Shown piece after piece: positions 37,494 to 47,449 of a stretch of 64,000 nt of DNA (the first letter of the stretch is position 1; every line of letters begins with the position of its first letter). The translations under genes and the position numbers were made by a program. The DNA is from Panorpa germanica (lineage: Eukaryota; Arthropoda; Insecta; Mecoptera; Panorpidae): positions 13,582,451-13,646,450 of the forward strand of contig OY783213.1 of assembly GCA_963678705.1 (NCBI GenBank), given 5' to 3'. The notes below the pieces were generated by a model. The model did no database searches. It was not told where the DNA came from and saw only the letters and a list, made by a program, of their open reading frames with translations.

Positions 37494-37562
<69 letters not shown>
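37494..37562. repeat. Compound microsatellite (AT)n(GT)n
   Basis: About 26 AT units (37494-37546) run directly into eight GT units (37547-37562). Confidence 0.95.
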
Positions 37563-38212
37563 ATGAATTGGAAAATGTAGGGCATCAAAAACTATGAGGA
37601 AAATGCAAATACCAGATAAAGTTTGTTCTGTATAATAGTTTAGAAGTTGACCGATCGATGAAACTACGTAGTACGTTTTTTAGTTCATGAATGAAGCAAG
37701 GAATTTTGAACTAAATACCGATTTACTGTCAACCACTTTATTATTTATAAATAAGCGTTTTCTGAGTTATTATAAGGGTGCAGTTGTGCCAGGGTGTGCC
37801 AGGGCATCGTCCAAATACTTATTTAGGTTAACAGAGCAATGAACCTTTCATTCATAAAAAGTAAGCGTACGCATGTTAGCAATAACATTTTAACATATTG
37901 TTTCCTCCAATATTTCTGTTTGGAAAACCAAAACTAAAGTTCCTTAGTTTAACAAAAGTTCATCAACCCTTATGTAGGGTAAATGCATACCTGGAACCTA
38001 CACCTACAAGTTAGGGCGTTGTATTGGTGAAATAACAAATTTTGCTTTAATTATAGAATAACAAGAGAATTTCATTAAGAGTCATTTTACCAGATATGAA
38101 GAAGATCGACAATGAAATAACAAAACTATTATGGTAATATACAGTGCCTCTCAAAGTTAAATTATGATTAAACTATTAATTTCGAAACATACTCATGTAA
38201 CAACACGTAATT

Positions 38213-38452
38213 GAATAGATGTTATATTTTAAAACTTTTATTCAAGAAGAGTTCAAGTTCAATTTGTTACACTTCCGGTTGCTTTATAGGAAAATATTTA
38301 CTTCGAAGATTTTGCATTTTTATTTTTAGCATAACTCAATGGATTTCATCAAAACGGTATGTGGAAATTTATTTTCATATATAGATGAAAAACTATTTCC
38401 TTATTGAAAATATATTATATAAATTCAAGTTTATGTCATTCAAATAAATAAC
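38213..38452. repeat. Direct repeat pair, copy 2
   Basis: Partner of 36893-37133, 1.3 kb away. The two differ by scattered substitutions and small indels. Confidence 0.8.
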
Positions 38453-38519
38453 AAATTTTATCACCCACTTCTTTCAACTCACTCATTTACCTATCACATG
38501 TTATGCATATCACTTGCAT

Positions 38520-38910
38520 TTTATGAATTCTATAAAACTGTACTATATAGTTATAAGGTGGGTTACCAGAACCTCAAATGTCCAATTATTTTTTAATAAT
38601 TCCTATATATTAGAGAATATTAAAGGGATTCAACGTTATAGAACATTCCAAGACATGTAATATTATATCTGCTAAGTTGTTATCTCTTTTATATAACGTG
38701 AAATAGATAGCATAATTTGTATAAGCGTGAAAGAGATAGCATATTCAACCCAAAACTGTAAAAAAAAATAGAAAAAATAACTGATCTACCCTTAATAGTA
38801 CAGACATGTTACGTCATAAATATGGCCGACATCTGTAACGCTAAAACTGCAATTCGAATTTTTAATTGCTATATCTCTATCTCTATATCAACATTTAGAT
38901 GAGTACACAA
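38520..38910. repeat. MITE-like repeat with ACACAAGCCCATTA end, copy 2
   Basis: Partner of 10120-10640 in ACSS3 intron 10. It ends TGAGTACACAAGCCCATTA, complement of that copy's start. The inside has GCGTGAAAGAGATAGCATA and an A-run. Confidence 0.6.
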
Positions 38911-40068
38911 GCCCATTACATCTACTAAATACAAAACGAAATCTTATTTATTATTTAACGTAATATCTTTTATGTAAGGTTACGTTTTATTATTCACCAA
39001 GGTGTAACCTATTTCTGATACATTATGATTGAATAAATGCAAAATACATTAAAATTATTTTATTAATCTTGCATAAAATTCGTTACTAACGTCAGAGAAT
39101 GAAAATATATATTGAAAAATAACATTTGTTATGTAATCTTACATTATAAAAGGTAAACATTGTGGTAAACTTCTAATTAAGCCTCGTGCACGCCTCCTTA
39201 GACAATTCAGAATTTGAAGAGGTCTGGCCTATCCACTAGAGAGGCTTTTAAAGTCCCTTGACGCAGGACTAACATTTTATTAGAAAGTTTTCTTTTCCAG
39301 CGTTGGCACTTCAACATATTTTCACGTTTTAAACCACTTTGCTCCTTTTTTTACATTCACTCACCTAAACCTAATGTCACACCTACGTATACGAACATGG
39401 GAGTCCGCAGGTAGGGGCAAACGAAACCCAGAATGGATCTACGATAAATATACATTGTTTACAATAGAATCACAAGCTTTGCCCTTTCTGCGGACACCTC
39501 TGTTTATGTGTTTTATCAAGTTTCTTCTTTTTCTTTTCAACGAATTATATTTTTCACTGTGAACATTTTCTAAATATTAAATTGAATATAACATGAACCC
39601 TTTTTGCATCAACGCTCTCGCAATGAATTAAGATTGAGTGCTTCGAAAAGAGGCCCTGCCCCGCCCTGCACTGCCCTGCCCTGCTCTGTGTATTACGAAG
39701 CTCTCAACGTATATGGTTTCCATTTTTATAATATTTGTGTCTATAATATTACTTTTTATTTAATTTAGTGGGACACGGAACATTGAAAAGTTAAATTACA
39801 GTTCTCTTTTGTCACTGAAATTACATAGTCAGTTTTAAAAACTTTTTGGAAGAACAACACTTTTATGGTTTTCCATGATGTGATGTTTTTGAGATTCGGA
39901 TTATCGCATAGTAGTTCTAAAGTTGTGGCTATTTTAGAAATGCTAATGTAATTTCACTTTCATGTTCAATCTTTACTTTAATGGCTGCGTCATGTCTGGT
40001 ACGTTTACTAAAGTTACGCGTGTTTAAGTGATTAGAATTACTTTTTTGAATATGTACATTGTACAGGG

Positions 40069-40140
40069 TGCCCCGCAAGATTTGGTTCGGATTTATTGTG
40101 ACCCACATTCTTAAATAATTAAAATTAGACCTTATATATA
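40069..40140. repeat. TACAGGGTG-ended element fragment
   Basis: TGTACAGGGTGCCCCGCAAG starts a stretch without a visible partner end. The TACAGGGTG terminus is common among insect non-autonomous DNA elements; related ends are at 24135 (inverted) and 47835. Confidence 0.3.
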
Positions 40141-40197
40141 CTTATAAAGTTTATAGGTTTTATCATATCTTAGACTATACAAATATTAGATGATGAG

Positions 40198-40325
40198 AAA
40201 CGGCATAGTGGCCGAGCGCATTTATGCTTGACGCTAGAGTGCTGTGTTCAAAAGTTACATCCCCGAATCACTTATATATTTTCTGGGTTAGGTGTTATCA
40301 GAAATAATTTAATTATTGGTTAGGA
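40198..40325 (+). repeat. tRNA-derived SINE, best head (plus)
   Basis: CATAGTGGCCGAGCGCATTT carries a clear tRNA-type A box (TGGCCGAGCGC, Leu/Ser-like). GTGCTGTGTTCAAAAG lies where the B box should be. Next come TTTTCTGGGTTAGGTGTTAT and the tail. Other copies in the window lack the B-box-like part, so this is the reference head. Confidence 0.65.
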
Positions 40326-40602
40326 ATCTGTATCGGACATAGGCAATCGTTAAAAAATTTAAATTAATACAAAATACACCATTTATTTTATAGAACAGAT
40401 TAGAATAATATTTTTATTGTTGTTTATGTTATTGTTGTATAATTATTATTAATAATTTTGATTTCGTTTTATCTTTCAAATGTAATTTTTCCGTACAAAC
40501 CTAATAAGAAAATTTAATTTAATGAACAATAAATATATATACAATAAAATTGTGACACACACTCACGTGACAATTTTAATTGTTAATATGTCCTATAATA
40601 TT

Positions 40603-41901
40603 TTTTTTTTTTTTTTTTTAATAATATTTATTTTTAAGTGCATCAACTATTTGAAGTTATTAGCACTTTCAATCAATATTACATTTTTATATACATTTTT
40701 TTTTTTTTATAAAACATAACTTACACTACTATATAATAATAACATTTCAATTATAAATTCTTATTTTTCTTTACCGTTGCTCTAGTAACTCTTTCTGTTT
40801 TCTTGTATTTCTTTTTCGCATTTTTCTTTGTTATGTCATTGTCTGATGTTTCTTTTTCCAATACCATGTTTGAATCCGAGCTATCATCCTCATTATCTGA
40901 CTCGGTAATTGTAGTTTCAGTTGTCGTGCTCTCATTCTTTTTTCTTTTATTTTCTATTCTTGGGCCTGGTAGTTTAAATATATCTTTTTTTTCGCCGATA
41001 ATATTTACTGCTTCAGCTTCTTTCCTTGCACTATTTTTCCCTTTTTCATTAACCCAATTTGGGAAGTCATGTTCGTTGATAACTCCTGGTAATCTATTTC
41101 CTATTGCTTCTATATTGTTTTCAGTTATTGTCTTGTTTCCTGTTATCGACGCATAGCTGAGAGTTGTCCTTTTTTCTGATGTTCTATTTTTAAAGTGTGT
41201 CGGACAATCCTGTCCCAAATGGTCCAGGCCGTCACATAATCTGCATGTTTTCCTTTGGTTTGTATAACTTGCCCATACTTTTCGTCCCATCATACTAATG
41301 TACGATGGGATTTCTTTTTTTAGAATCATTTTTACGGCCCGTATCCCATTATACACCGGAAATGGCATCTCTTTACCCCAATTTTCTTTTCTTATGGTAA
41401 CTATTTTTCCATAATCTTGGAGTGCATGTTGTATGGTTATGTCTTCCATTTCATATTCTATATCATGTAATTTGACTATCGTATACCTGTCAGCTCTTTC
41501 CAATATAACTTTGTATGCCTTGTCATCCGTTCCTATATATTCAATTTCTTCATATTTGTCTAGTAGTTCATCGATTGGACTGGTTTCTTTTAATTTCACT
41601 AGCATTTTATTTCCGTTGACTTGGATGGCCAACACATCATCTACATTTAATTCTAACTTATTTCTTAGAAATAAATGCAATTCAGTGATTGCCATCTTAT
41701 ATTCAACATTAACAAATTCCACTCTCATTGTGTTTTTTCTGTTTTGTTCCATTCTATTGTCTTATTTCACTTCACTTTAAATTTAAACTATTTATTTTTG
41801 TTTATAAAATAAACAACGATCAATGATTTCATAGCAGTATTTCGCTTTACTGGAGCAATCAAAAAAAGATGTTTACCCATCAGTGGTCGAATCGAGACTC
41901 C
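40603..41901 (-). mobile_element. ORF1-only non-LTR retrotransposon (half-LINE) with 11-bp TSD
   Basis: A 1.3-kb element bounded by the perfect direct repeat CCTATAATATT (40592-40602 and 41902-41912). On its own strand it begins GGAGTCTCGATTCG, has a roughly 150-nt 5' UTR, a complete 333-codon Gag-like ORF1, a roughly 150-nt 3' UTR and a poly(A) tail (poly-T at 40601-40619 on the + strand). A second A-run is at about 40698-40709. There is no reverse transcriptase or endonuclease sequence. Either it is a dedicated ORF1-only element (like mammalian HAL1) or an internally deleted copy that joined ORF1 to the 3' end. Confidence 0.8.
40751..41752 (-). CDS. Gag-like ORF1 protein with RRM-like regions and a CCHC knuckle
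   Basis: Intact 333-residue ORF of the half-LINE. ORF1 proteins of non-LTR elements bind their own RNA and act as nucleic-acid chaperones during target-primed reverse transcription. Residues ~10-65 (RVEFVNVEYKMAITELHLFL) and ~95-160 (TIVKLHDIEYEMEDITIQHA) look like two alpha/beta RNA-binding folds, judged by pattern. Residues ~172-185 are CRLCDGLDHLGQDC, a perfect CX2CX4HX4C zinc knuckle. The C-terminal ~120 residues are hydrophilic, acidic then lysine-rich (KKNAKKKYKK). The ATG is the first in the element frame. Antisense open frames (40803-41156, 41433-41780) are shadows. The intact frame over 1 kb implies recent or constrained origin. Confidence 0.8.
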   Translation of the reverse strand: MEQNRKNTMRVEFVNVEYKMAITELHLFLRNKLELNVDDVLAIQVNGNKMLVKLKETSPIDELLDKYEEIEYIGTDDKAYKVILERADRYTIVKLHDIEYEMEDITIQHALQDYGKIVTIRKENWGKEMPFPVYNGIRAVKMILKKEIPSYISMMGRKVWASYTNQRKTCRLCDGLDHLGQDCPTHFKNRTSEKRTTLSYASITGNKTITENNIEAIGNRLPGVINEHDFPNWVNEKGKNSARKEAEAVNIIGEKKDIFKLPGPRIENKRKKNESTTTETTITESDNEDDSSDSNMVLEKETSDNDITKKNAKKKYKKTERVTRATVKKNKNL

Positions 41902-41912
41902 CCTATAATATT

Positions 41913-43880
41913 GTGACTTATTACAATATGATTGAACATCTGAAATCCTGATAGAATCTTTTGTAAATATACAGCATAGTTTTATAGAAATTAACACGTG
42001 GTTCACAAGCCCATCTCAATCAAATATATGGCATAAATAAATCAATAATTGTTTATCCAAGCGGACAAGTTAGCTTTTCTTATTATATCCATATCTAAAA
42101 TCAATAAACATGATTATAAAAAATTGTACATTTGATTTATTTTTTAATATAGAATACCGTTGACGTTTTAGTAACTTCTATAACTGTAAAATACCATATA
42201 TAACATATAATAAACCAAAAGTAATATCTCTAAGCCCTTTTCTTTAAATCCTTTCAGATCCCTTTTGAGTTCACCGCACCTATTCATCATTTAGGGTGTC
42301 CATTCTTAAGTCATCTTTCCCTTTACTCTCTAGACTACATCTATTACAATCTTCGTTCTATCTTCTATCTATTCTATTACATATATTTGCATTTTGACTC
42401 GCTATTAATAGTATCTAAGCTCACATTACAATTTCAAATAATTCTTATTCATTCTATTTTCGTCTGGTCCTTTGACAGCAACCCATTTAATACATTACGC
42501 TCTTTTGTTTCTCAGCTAGTTTTGCCCACTTTGCTGTTTTTCATCAATACATCAATTTACAACGCCACCATCCCTTGCTAGAGCAACCCTTTCCTACTTA
42601 ATGTTGATCTTTTACAGAATTTGATGAAATATGCAACAGATTTTATGTTACGTTGAATGTATAATACGAGTAGAAGGAATACTGTTCAAAATCCCGATAA
42701 ATATATTACCGACACATGAATCTGAATTCTGTTTGCAAAAAATATTCAGGAAGCGCGAATAAATTGTTTGCTGACTTCAAATATTAAAAAAATATAGAAT
42801 ATGAGAAATGATTATTCAAAAAATTCGATATCTTTGTACTTGGGAATAAAAGAATTGTCTTACATAAGTTTCCATAATATTAAGAATAGTTTAAACTGAA
42901 TTTTGTGACACAGAGTAAAAATATGAATAATAAATTCAATTACATTTTACACCAACTCAAAAAAAAAAGAATACAGTTCACTCAAAAATTCATAATTTTT
43001 AGATTGTCCCACTGTTGCAATAAGCTAATTATATGTGGGCCGCACTCTCATAAAAATTCGCACAACTGAACAAAGACATCGAAATTAATTATAAGAAATT
43101 AGACTATAAAATAAATTCTAAAAATACTGCTACACAAAACAGATATCATAATTAAAGAAAGAAATAATGGCACGTATGTAGAAAGCATTAGAACACTTAC
43201 ACTAAATAATGTTATTTCAAAATATATATTTTATAATTATGGTACTTGTAGACTCAGGAAACTTAATATTTTGTAAGCCCTTTAAACCGAAATGTCACCT
43301 ATTTTATCCAATCAGATTTACTATGCAGTTTCAAACAATATAGACAACTTTTCTATTTCCTATCTCAATTGTATCAGATAGTAGTTTACTTAATTAGTTA
43401 CTACGCTTGCACGTCCAGGAGTCAAGTTATTAGGTACTAACTCAATCTGTCGGCATTATGTTTGTCGGGTTTACAACACAGACCTTGACTAAATGTGTAT
43501 GCTAATTTTCCACTGGTAATTATGAAGATCTCTTACATCAATAATTAATAACAGCTTTACTTTAAAGAGGGTAAACAATTTCTAGTATGATTTCAATGTT
43601 TTAGTGAAGTTGAGTTCACGGGGTCGTCGGTCCCACTTCAATGCAAACGATTTCACTTTGCTAAGTTGATGATGGCTGCGAGGTAGCAATATTCATATTT
43701 ATATTGTAATCATATTTTAAAGTAAACGGCGTATAAAAGCGTCTTAAAGTGAGTAAAGTGTCTCATTTTAAAGTTAAAATTGTTTATAAAGAACCACGTT
43801 TATTTTTACTTTCGTATAACGCTCATTAAAAAAACATTTATTAAGAAATGAAAAAAGTAAGTAAAATCGAATAAGTAGTA
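41913..43880. other. AT-rich spacer, no gene seen
   Basis: 42230-42600 is C/T-rich on the + strand, like the antisense LINE remnants elsewhere, but I could read no conserved motif in it. The rest has only short open frames. Confidence 0.35.
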
Positions 43881-43884
43881 GGCT

Positions 43885-43970
43885 TTCTCTTCTTTTCCAC
43901 GTTTTGTTTAATAAAGCCAACGCTTTTGATGCGACCCGTGCATATCTGTGGACATATCTTAAGGTAGAAC
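43885..43970. repeat. 'CTTCCACGTTT' family, copy 2
   Basis: TTTTCCACGTTTTG, ATAAAGCCAACGC, TTTTGATGCGACCCGTGCA and ATCTGTGGACATA match the order of the 7.8- and 58.9-kb copies. Confidence 0.5.
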
Positions 43971-44191
43971 TCAAATTTGAACTATATACGTACCTATCTT
44001 TGAGGTCAATGACAAACATAATCTTACGACAAAGATACGTACATATATAGTTCCAATGTGAGTTTAGTCTAAGTTTATATCACACTCCAATTGACTATAT
44101 ACTTTGCTGACTTTTTCAGTAGGGAGTATTCGAGTTGTTTTGCATTAGAAACACTTTACAATGACTTTAAGTTTCTACTTTATTGTTTATC

Positions 44192-44321
44192 AATACACCA
44201 CTGTTGTGAAAAAATCCTCAGTTCATTATTATGTAGATCAAAGTACCGCAAATTGATCTACTGACATTCGCATGAACAATATTATGAACATCGACTTATG
44301 AAATAAATACAGTGGTGTATT
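44192..44321. mobile_element. 130-bp MITE with 13-bp inverted ends
   Basis: AATACACCACTGT (44192-44204) and ACAGTGGTGTATT (44309-44321) are perfect inverted complements. CAGTGGTGTAT ends also occur at 27440 and 57387. The 57-kb match continues past the end into the flank (GATAAA.A.TAAAGTA), so the true element may be larger than these ends. Confidence 0.65.
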
Positions 44322-44509
44322 AAAAATATTAATCTTTAATAAGTATTGAACATGATATCAAAATTGAAGTCAGTGACATAGTTAAAAAATTTGCTAATGC
44401 AAATATTTGAAATAACTACAAAGTTATGCTTTTTTATTCTTGTAATTCCTTTCTTCCTAAAAAATACTTTTTACTAGTGTACCTCTTGTTTTCCGACAGC
44501 ATTTAAAAT

Positions 44510-44592
44510 TGCACGATTTGCACCCTACTAGAGGGCGCCAGAGTATTGATTGCACACGGGCGTTGCATGGGTTAAAGCCGCCCCTGAGAGTG
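44510..44592. repeat. hAT-like end (GCCGCCCCTG)
   Basis: GTTGCATGGGTTAAAGCCGC then CCCTGAGAG: the complement starts CAGGGGCGGCTTTAACCC, the same type of end as at 35239. Only one end seen. Confidence 0.4.
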
Positions 44593-46233
44593 GCATAATC
44601 GTATACAGCAGTCCTAAAGCGCTTTTAAAATATACAAATTAATGGATGAGAACATCTCTTTGATGAGAAAGAAATATAAATTCATTTATTCAACAAACAT
44701 TTTCCATGCCATTTAACTTAATTAGGTTTTAATTAAATAATCGTTTACGAAGTTAATAATTTATCAGGTTCTGTATTGATTAGTTAATGAACGTAATTTC
44801 ATTGAATAAATTTACATGTTAGTAAATTAAAAACTTTTCTTTTAAGAATGAAATAAAAAAGGTTTAGGATGCTTTCACACTGGAAGAGACGACACAGTTA
44901 ATATATAATCATTTCTATAATTACTACAAGATAAAATAAGATTTAAAGAATACTTTGTGAAATTTTCTTAAATAAATATCAAGAGGCATTGACAGTGAAT
45001 CTCCGCAGTCGCCACAAAAAAAAGTTTCATTGCAGTGTCCCTTATAACTCATCACTGGATTATCTGAATTCAAAAAACCAAAATGATTTTATTAGTTTCT
45101 GCAGGTAACCCTGTGGAGTTTTTTTCTTTTACCGATTTTTCATGAAAAAAATTAGAAACTTTGTTATTCTAAAATACGTTAAAATTTAAAAAAGAAACTG
45201 GACAGCGTTACCTCGGCATTTATGTAAAGAAAAAGTGTGCAAAATTTCAAAAGGATCGCTGCACTAAATTTTGAGCTAGAGAGGACTGACTCTGAAAAAG
45301 CTAAGTGAGAAAAGCACGTTTAAAAGTTTCAAAGAAAGACGAAACCAGACCAGAGAGGTGAAGACTTAAAATTCTATACAGTTTAACTCCAATCAGTTTC
45401 AAATTTACACACAATAAACTTAATATGTTGTACAATAATATAAACTTAAAATAATGAAAATAAGAATTAAAACCTTACTGCGAATCAACTCCAATACACA
45501 CCCTATGATAAAATCAGCATCGCAAGTAGTCGGTTCTAGTGTGAGATCAGCCTTAGTCTTAAATTAAAACCAATCAGCAATAAAATATTCAAGGATTGAT
45601 TTCAAAAAACTAGTAGCTACAATAGAAATAAATTAGTTTGAAAACCAGCCCACTTCTGATATAGAAAATTGAACAAAAACAACATTTCTTAATAAAAAAT
45701 ATATTCGTAGGAAGTTTTTCAGAACAGTAACAGAATTTTAATGGGATTTTTATGTAGATAAGCCTGTTAGATCCCCTTATTTAAAACATACTAACTGATA
45801 TTAACTTTAAGTGTCATAGAAAATGTTAGTGTTCTTCCCCTAAATGGTATAACTCAGTAACCAGACAATATAAATACAAGCAGCCACATGTGTCGACAGA
45901 AATACAGGGCACACATCGTTCTTTGACCTTTTGCTCTTCATCGGTTCGATAGCCCAATTCAATTATCCCGCTATCCAAACCAGGGAATGTGATTTGGAAT
46001 GCTTAAACATTTAGAGGAAAGCGTTCCACGGAACCTATGTCAAAAAGGGTAGAGGCGGCATTAATAGTAATGAGTTGACAACTACATTGAAAAGTGGAAG
46101 CCTCTTTACGAGTTTTTTTATAAATATATTTAAAGCTGGAGATATTTTATTTGCAAATCAGTGTTCTATGTTTTCCAGCCGAAGAGGATCAGTTGTGAAC
46201 TCAAGCTGAATTTCTATAAAAGTGCACTTTATA

Positions 46234-46415
46234 TTTATAAGACAATATCTCCAATATTTTTAGGAATTGTAAATTTTTAATCAAACTAATGTGTTGCTTC
46301 TGAAATCAAAGCAACGACATTTAAAGTTTATTATTTAAATTGTCAATTCCTTTTTATCTAATTTTATAATAACTTAACAATATGCACAGTGAGTTCTGTC
46401 AACTGTCAAATGTTC
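46234..46415. repeat. 'GACATTTAAAGTTTATTATT' family, copy 3
   Basis: It also has the left block GACAATATCTCCAAT, GGAATTGTAAATTTTTAATC shared with 51426-51480, then the common core and ATGCACAGTGAGTTCTGTC. Confidence 0.75.
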
Positions 46416-47344
46416 GATTTGACCTAGAAAATTTGACAAATTGATGAGCGAATAAGACTGTAATTTAATAATTCTCATTACTCATAAAACATACCTCGTG
46501 TTATTATATTCTATGCTTTCGTAGATTCATGGTTAATAAGAATGACATTAGAAATCGCTTGTCTAGTCATTTTCGCCAATTGTAAAAGATGTATGCAACA
46601 TTGAACGACCGGATTATTCAACTTAACAGACTTCATTTACAGACCTATATTTACGACAGTGGTATAAATACATTAATTTAAAAACACGTTTTCAGAAAAT
46701 ATATTTTTTTTAAAAGTTAACTGTAAAATTTAGTATTAAATGATATAGTTTCTTATATAATGTATTTTACTTCATTGGTTCTTCTGTTCTAAAGATTTTC
46801 GCCTAAGTTGATCTCCTGTCAACTCTAATATTCCTTTAACAGGCGGAAACGGGCAGCGTTTGTCTCTTAGATGAAGATTTTCAATAATTTATCTGAGTAA
46901 TAACAACTGACTTTTGTCTTAAAAACCCGGAGAAATACGTTATTAATACTAAGCCGATTCCATCACGAACCGCTCCAAGTCATTATCACGCTCTGGCAGA
47001 ATACAACGGAACAAAGGCTTCCAAAGAGCCAACCCTTCGACTTCCGGTGTCTATTGTTGATTTTCCACAAGACTCACATTCCACACTAATTTTCTTTATT
47101 ACGATTTCCAGAAATGAAATCCCAATATAAAGGAAATATTTATTAATAAATAAACTGAGGATCACAATGACTCCGGTAGAACAGTTGCTCGTAATCGATC
47201 GCCAGAAAATAGAAAATTGTACACCGTACGTACAAATTTTTTGCCACATTAAAAAATCATGTGTGAATTATATGGCTATGGAAATATTACTTTTTTTCGC
47301 GGCGAAAATATTATTTTTTCTACGGCGAACATGTTATTTTATTT

Positions 47345-47446
47345 AATTTTTTTTTTTTCCAACTAAAGATCTGCCGCTCCACAAAATTCTCACAAAATGT
47401 TGCCGCCCGGGCCACTGTGTGCCAGCCCTGCATTATGTATATCTAT
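47345..47446. repeat. hAT-like GC-rich repeat, copy 2
   Basis: GATCTGCCGCTCCACAAAAT, GTTGCCGCCCGGGCC and GCCAGCCCTG align with 35160-35239. Confidence 0.5.
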
Positions 47447-47449
47447 GAA

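Noticed and set aside
40803..41780. Plus-strand open frames of 115-117 codons
   Set aside because: Exact antisense of the intact ORF1 with its codon bias; shadows.
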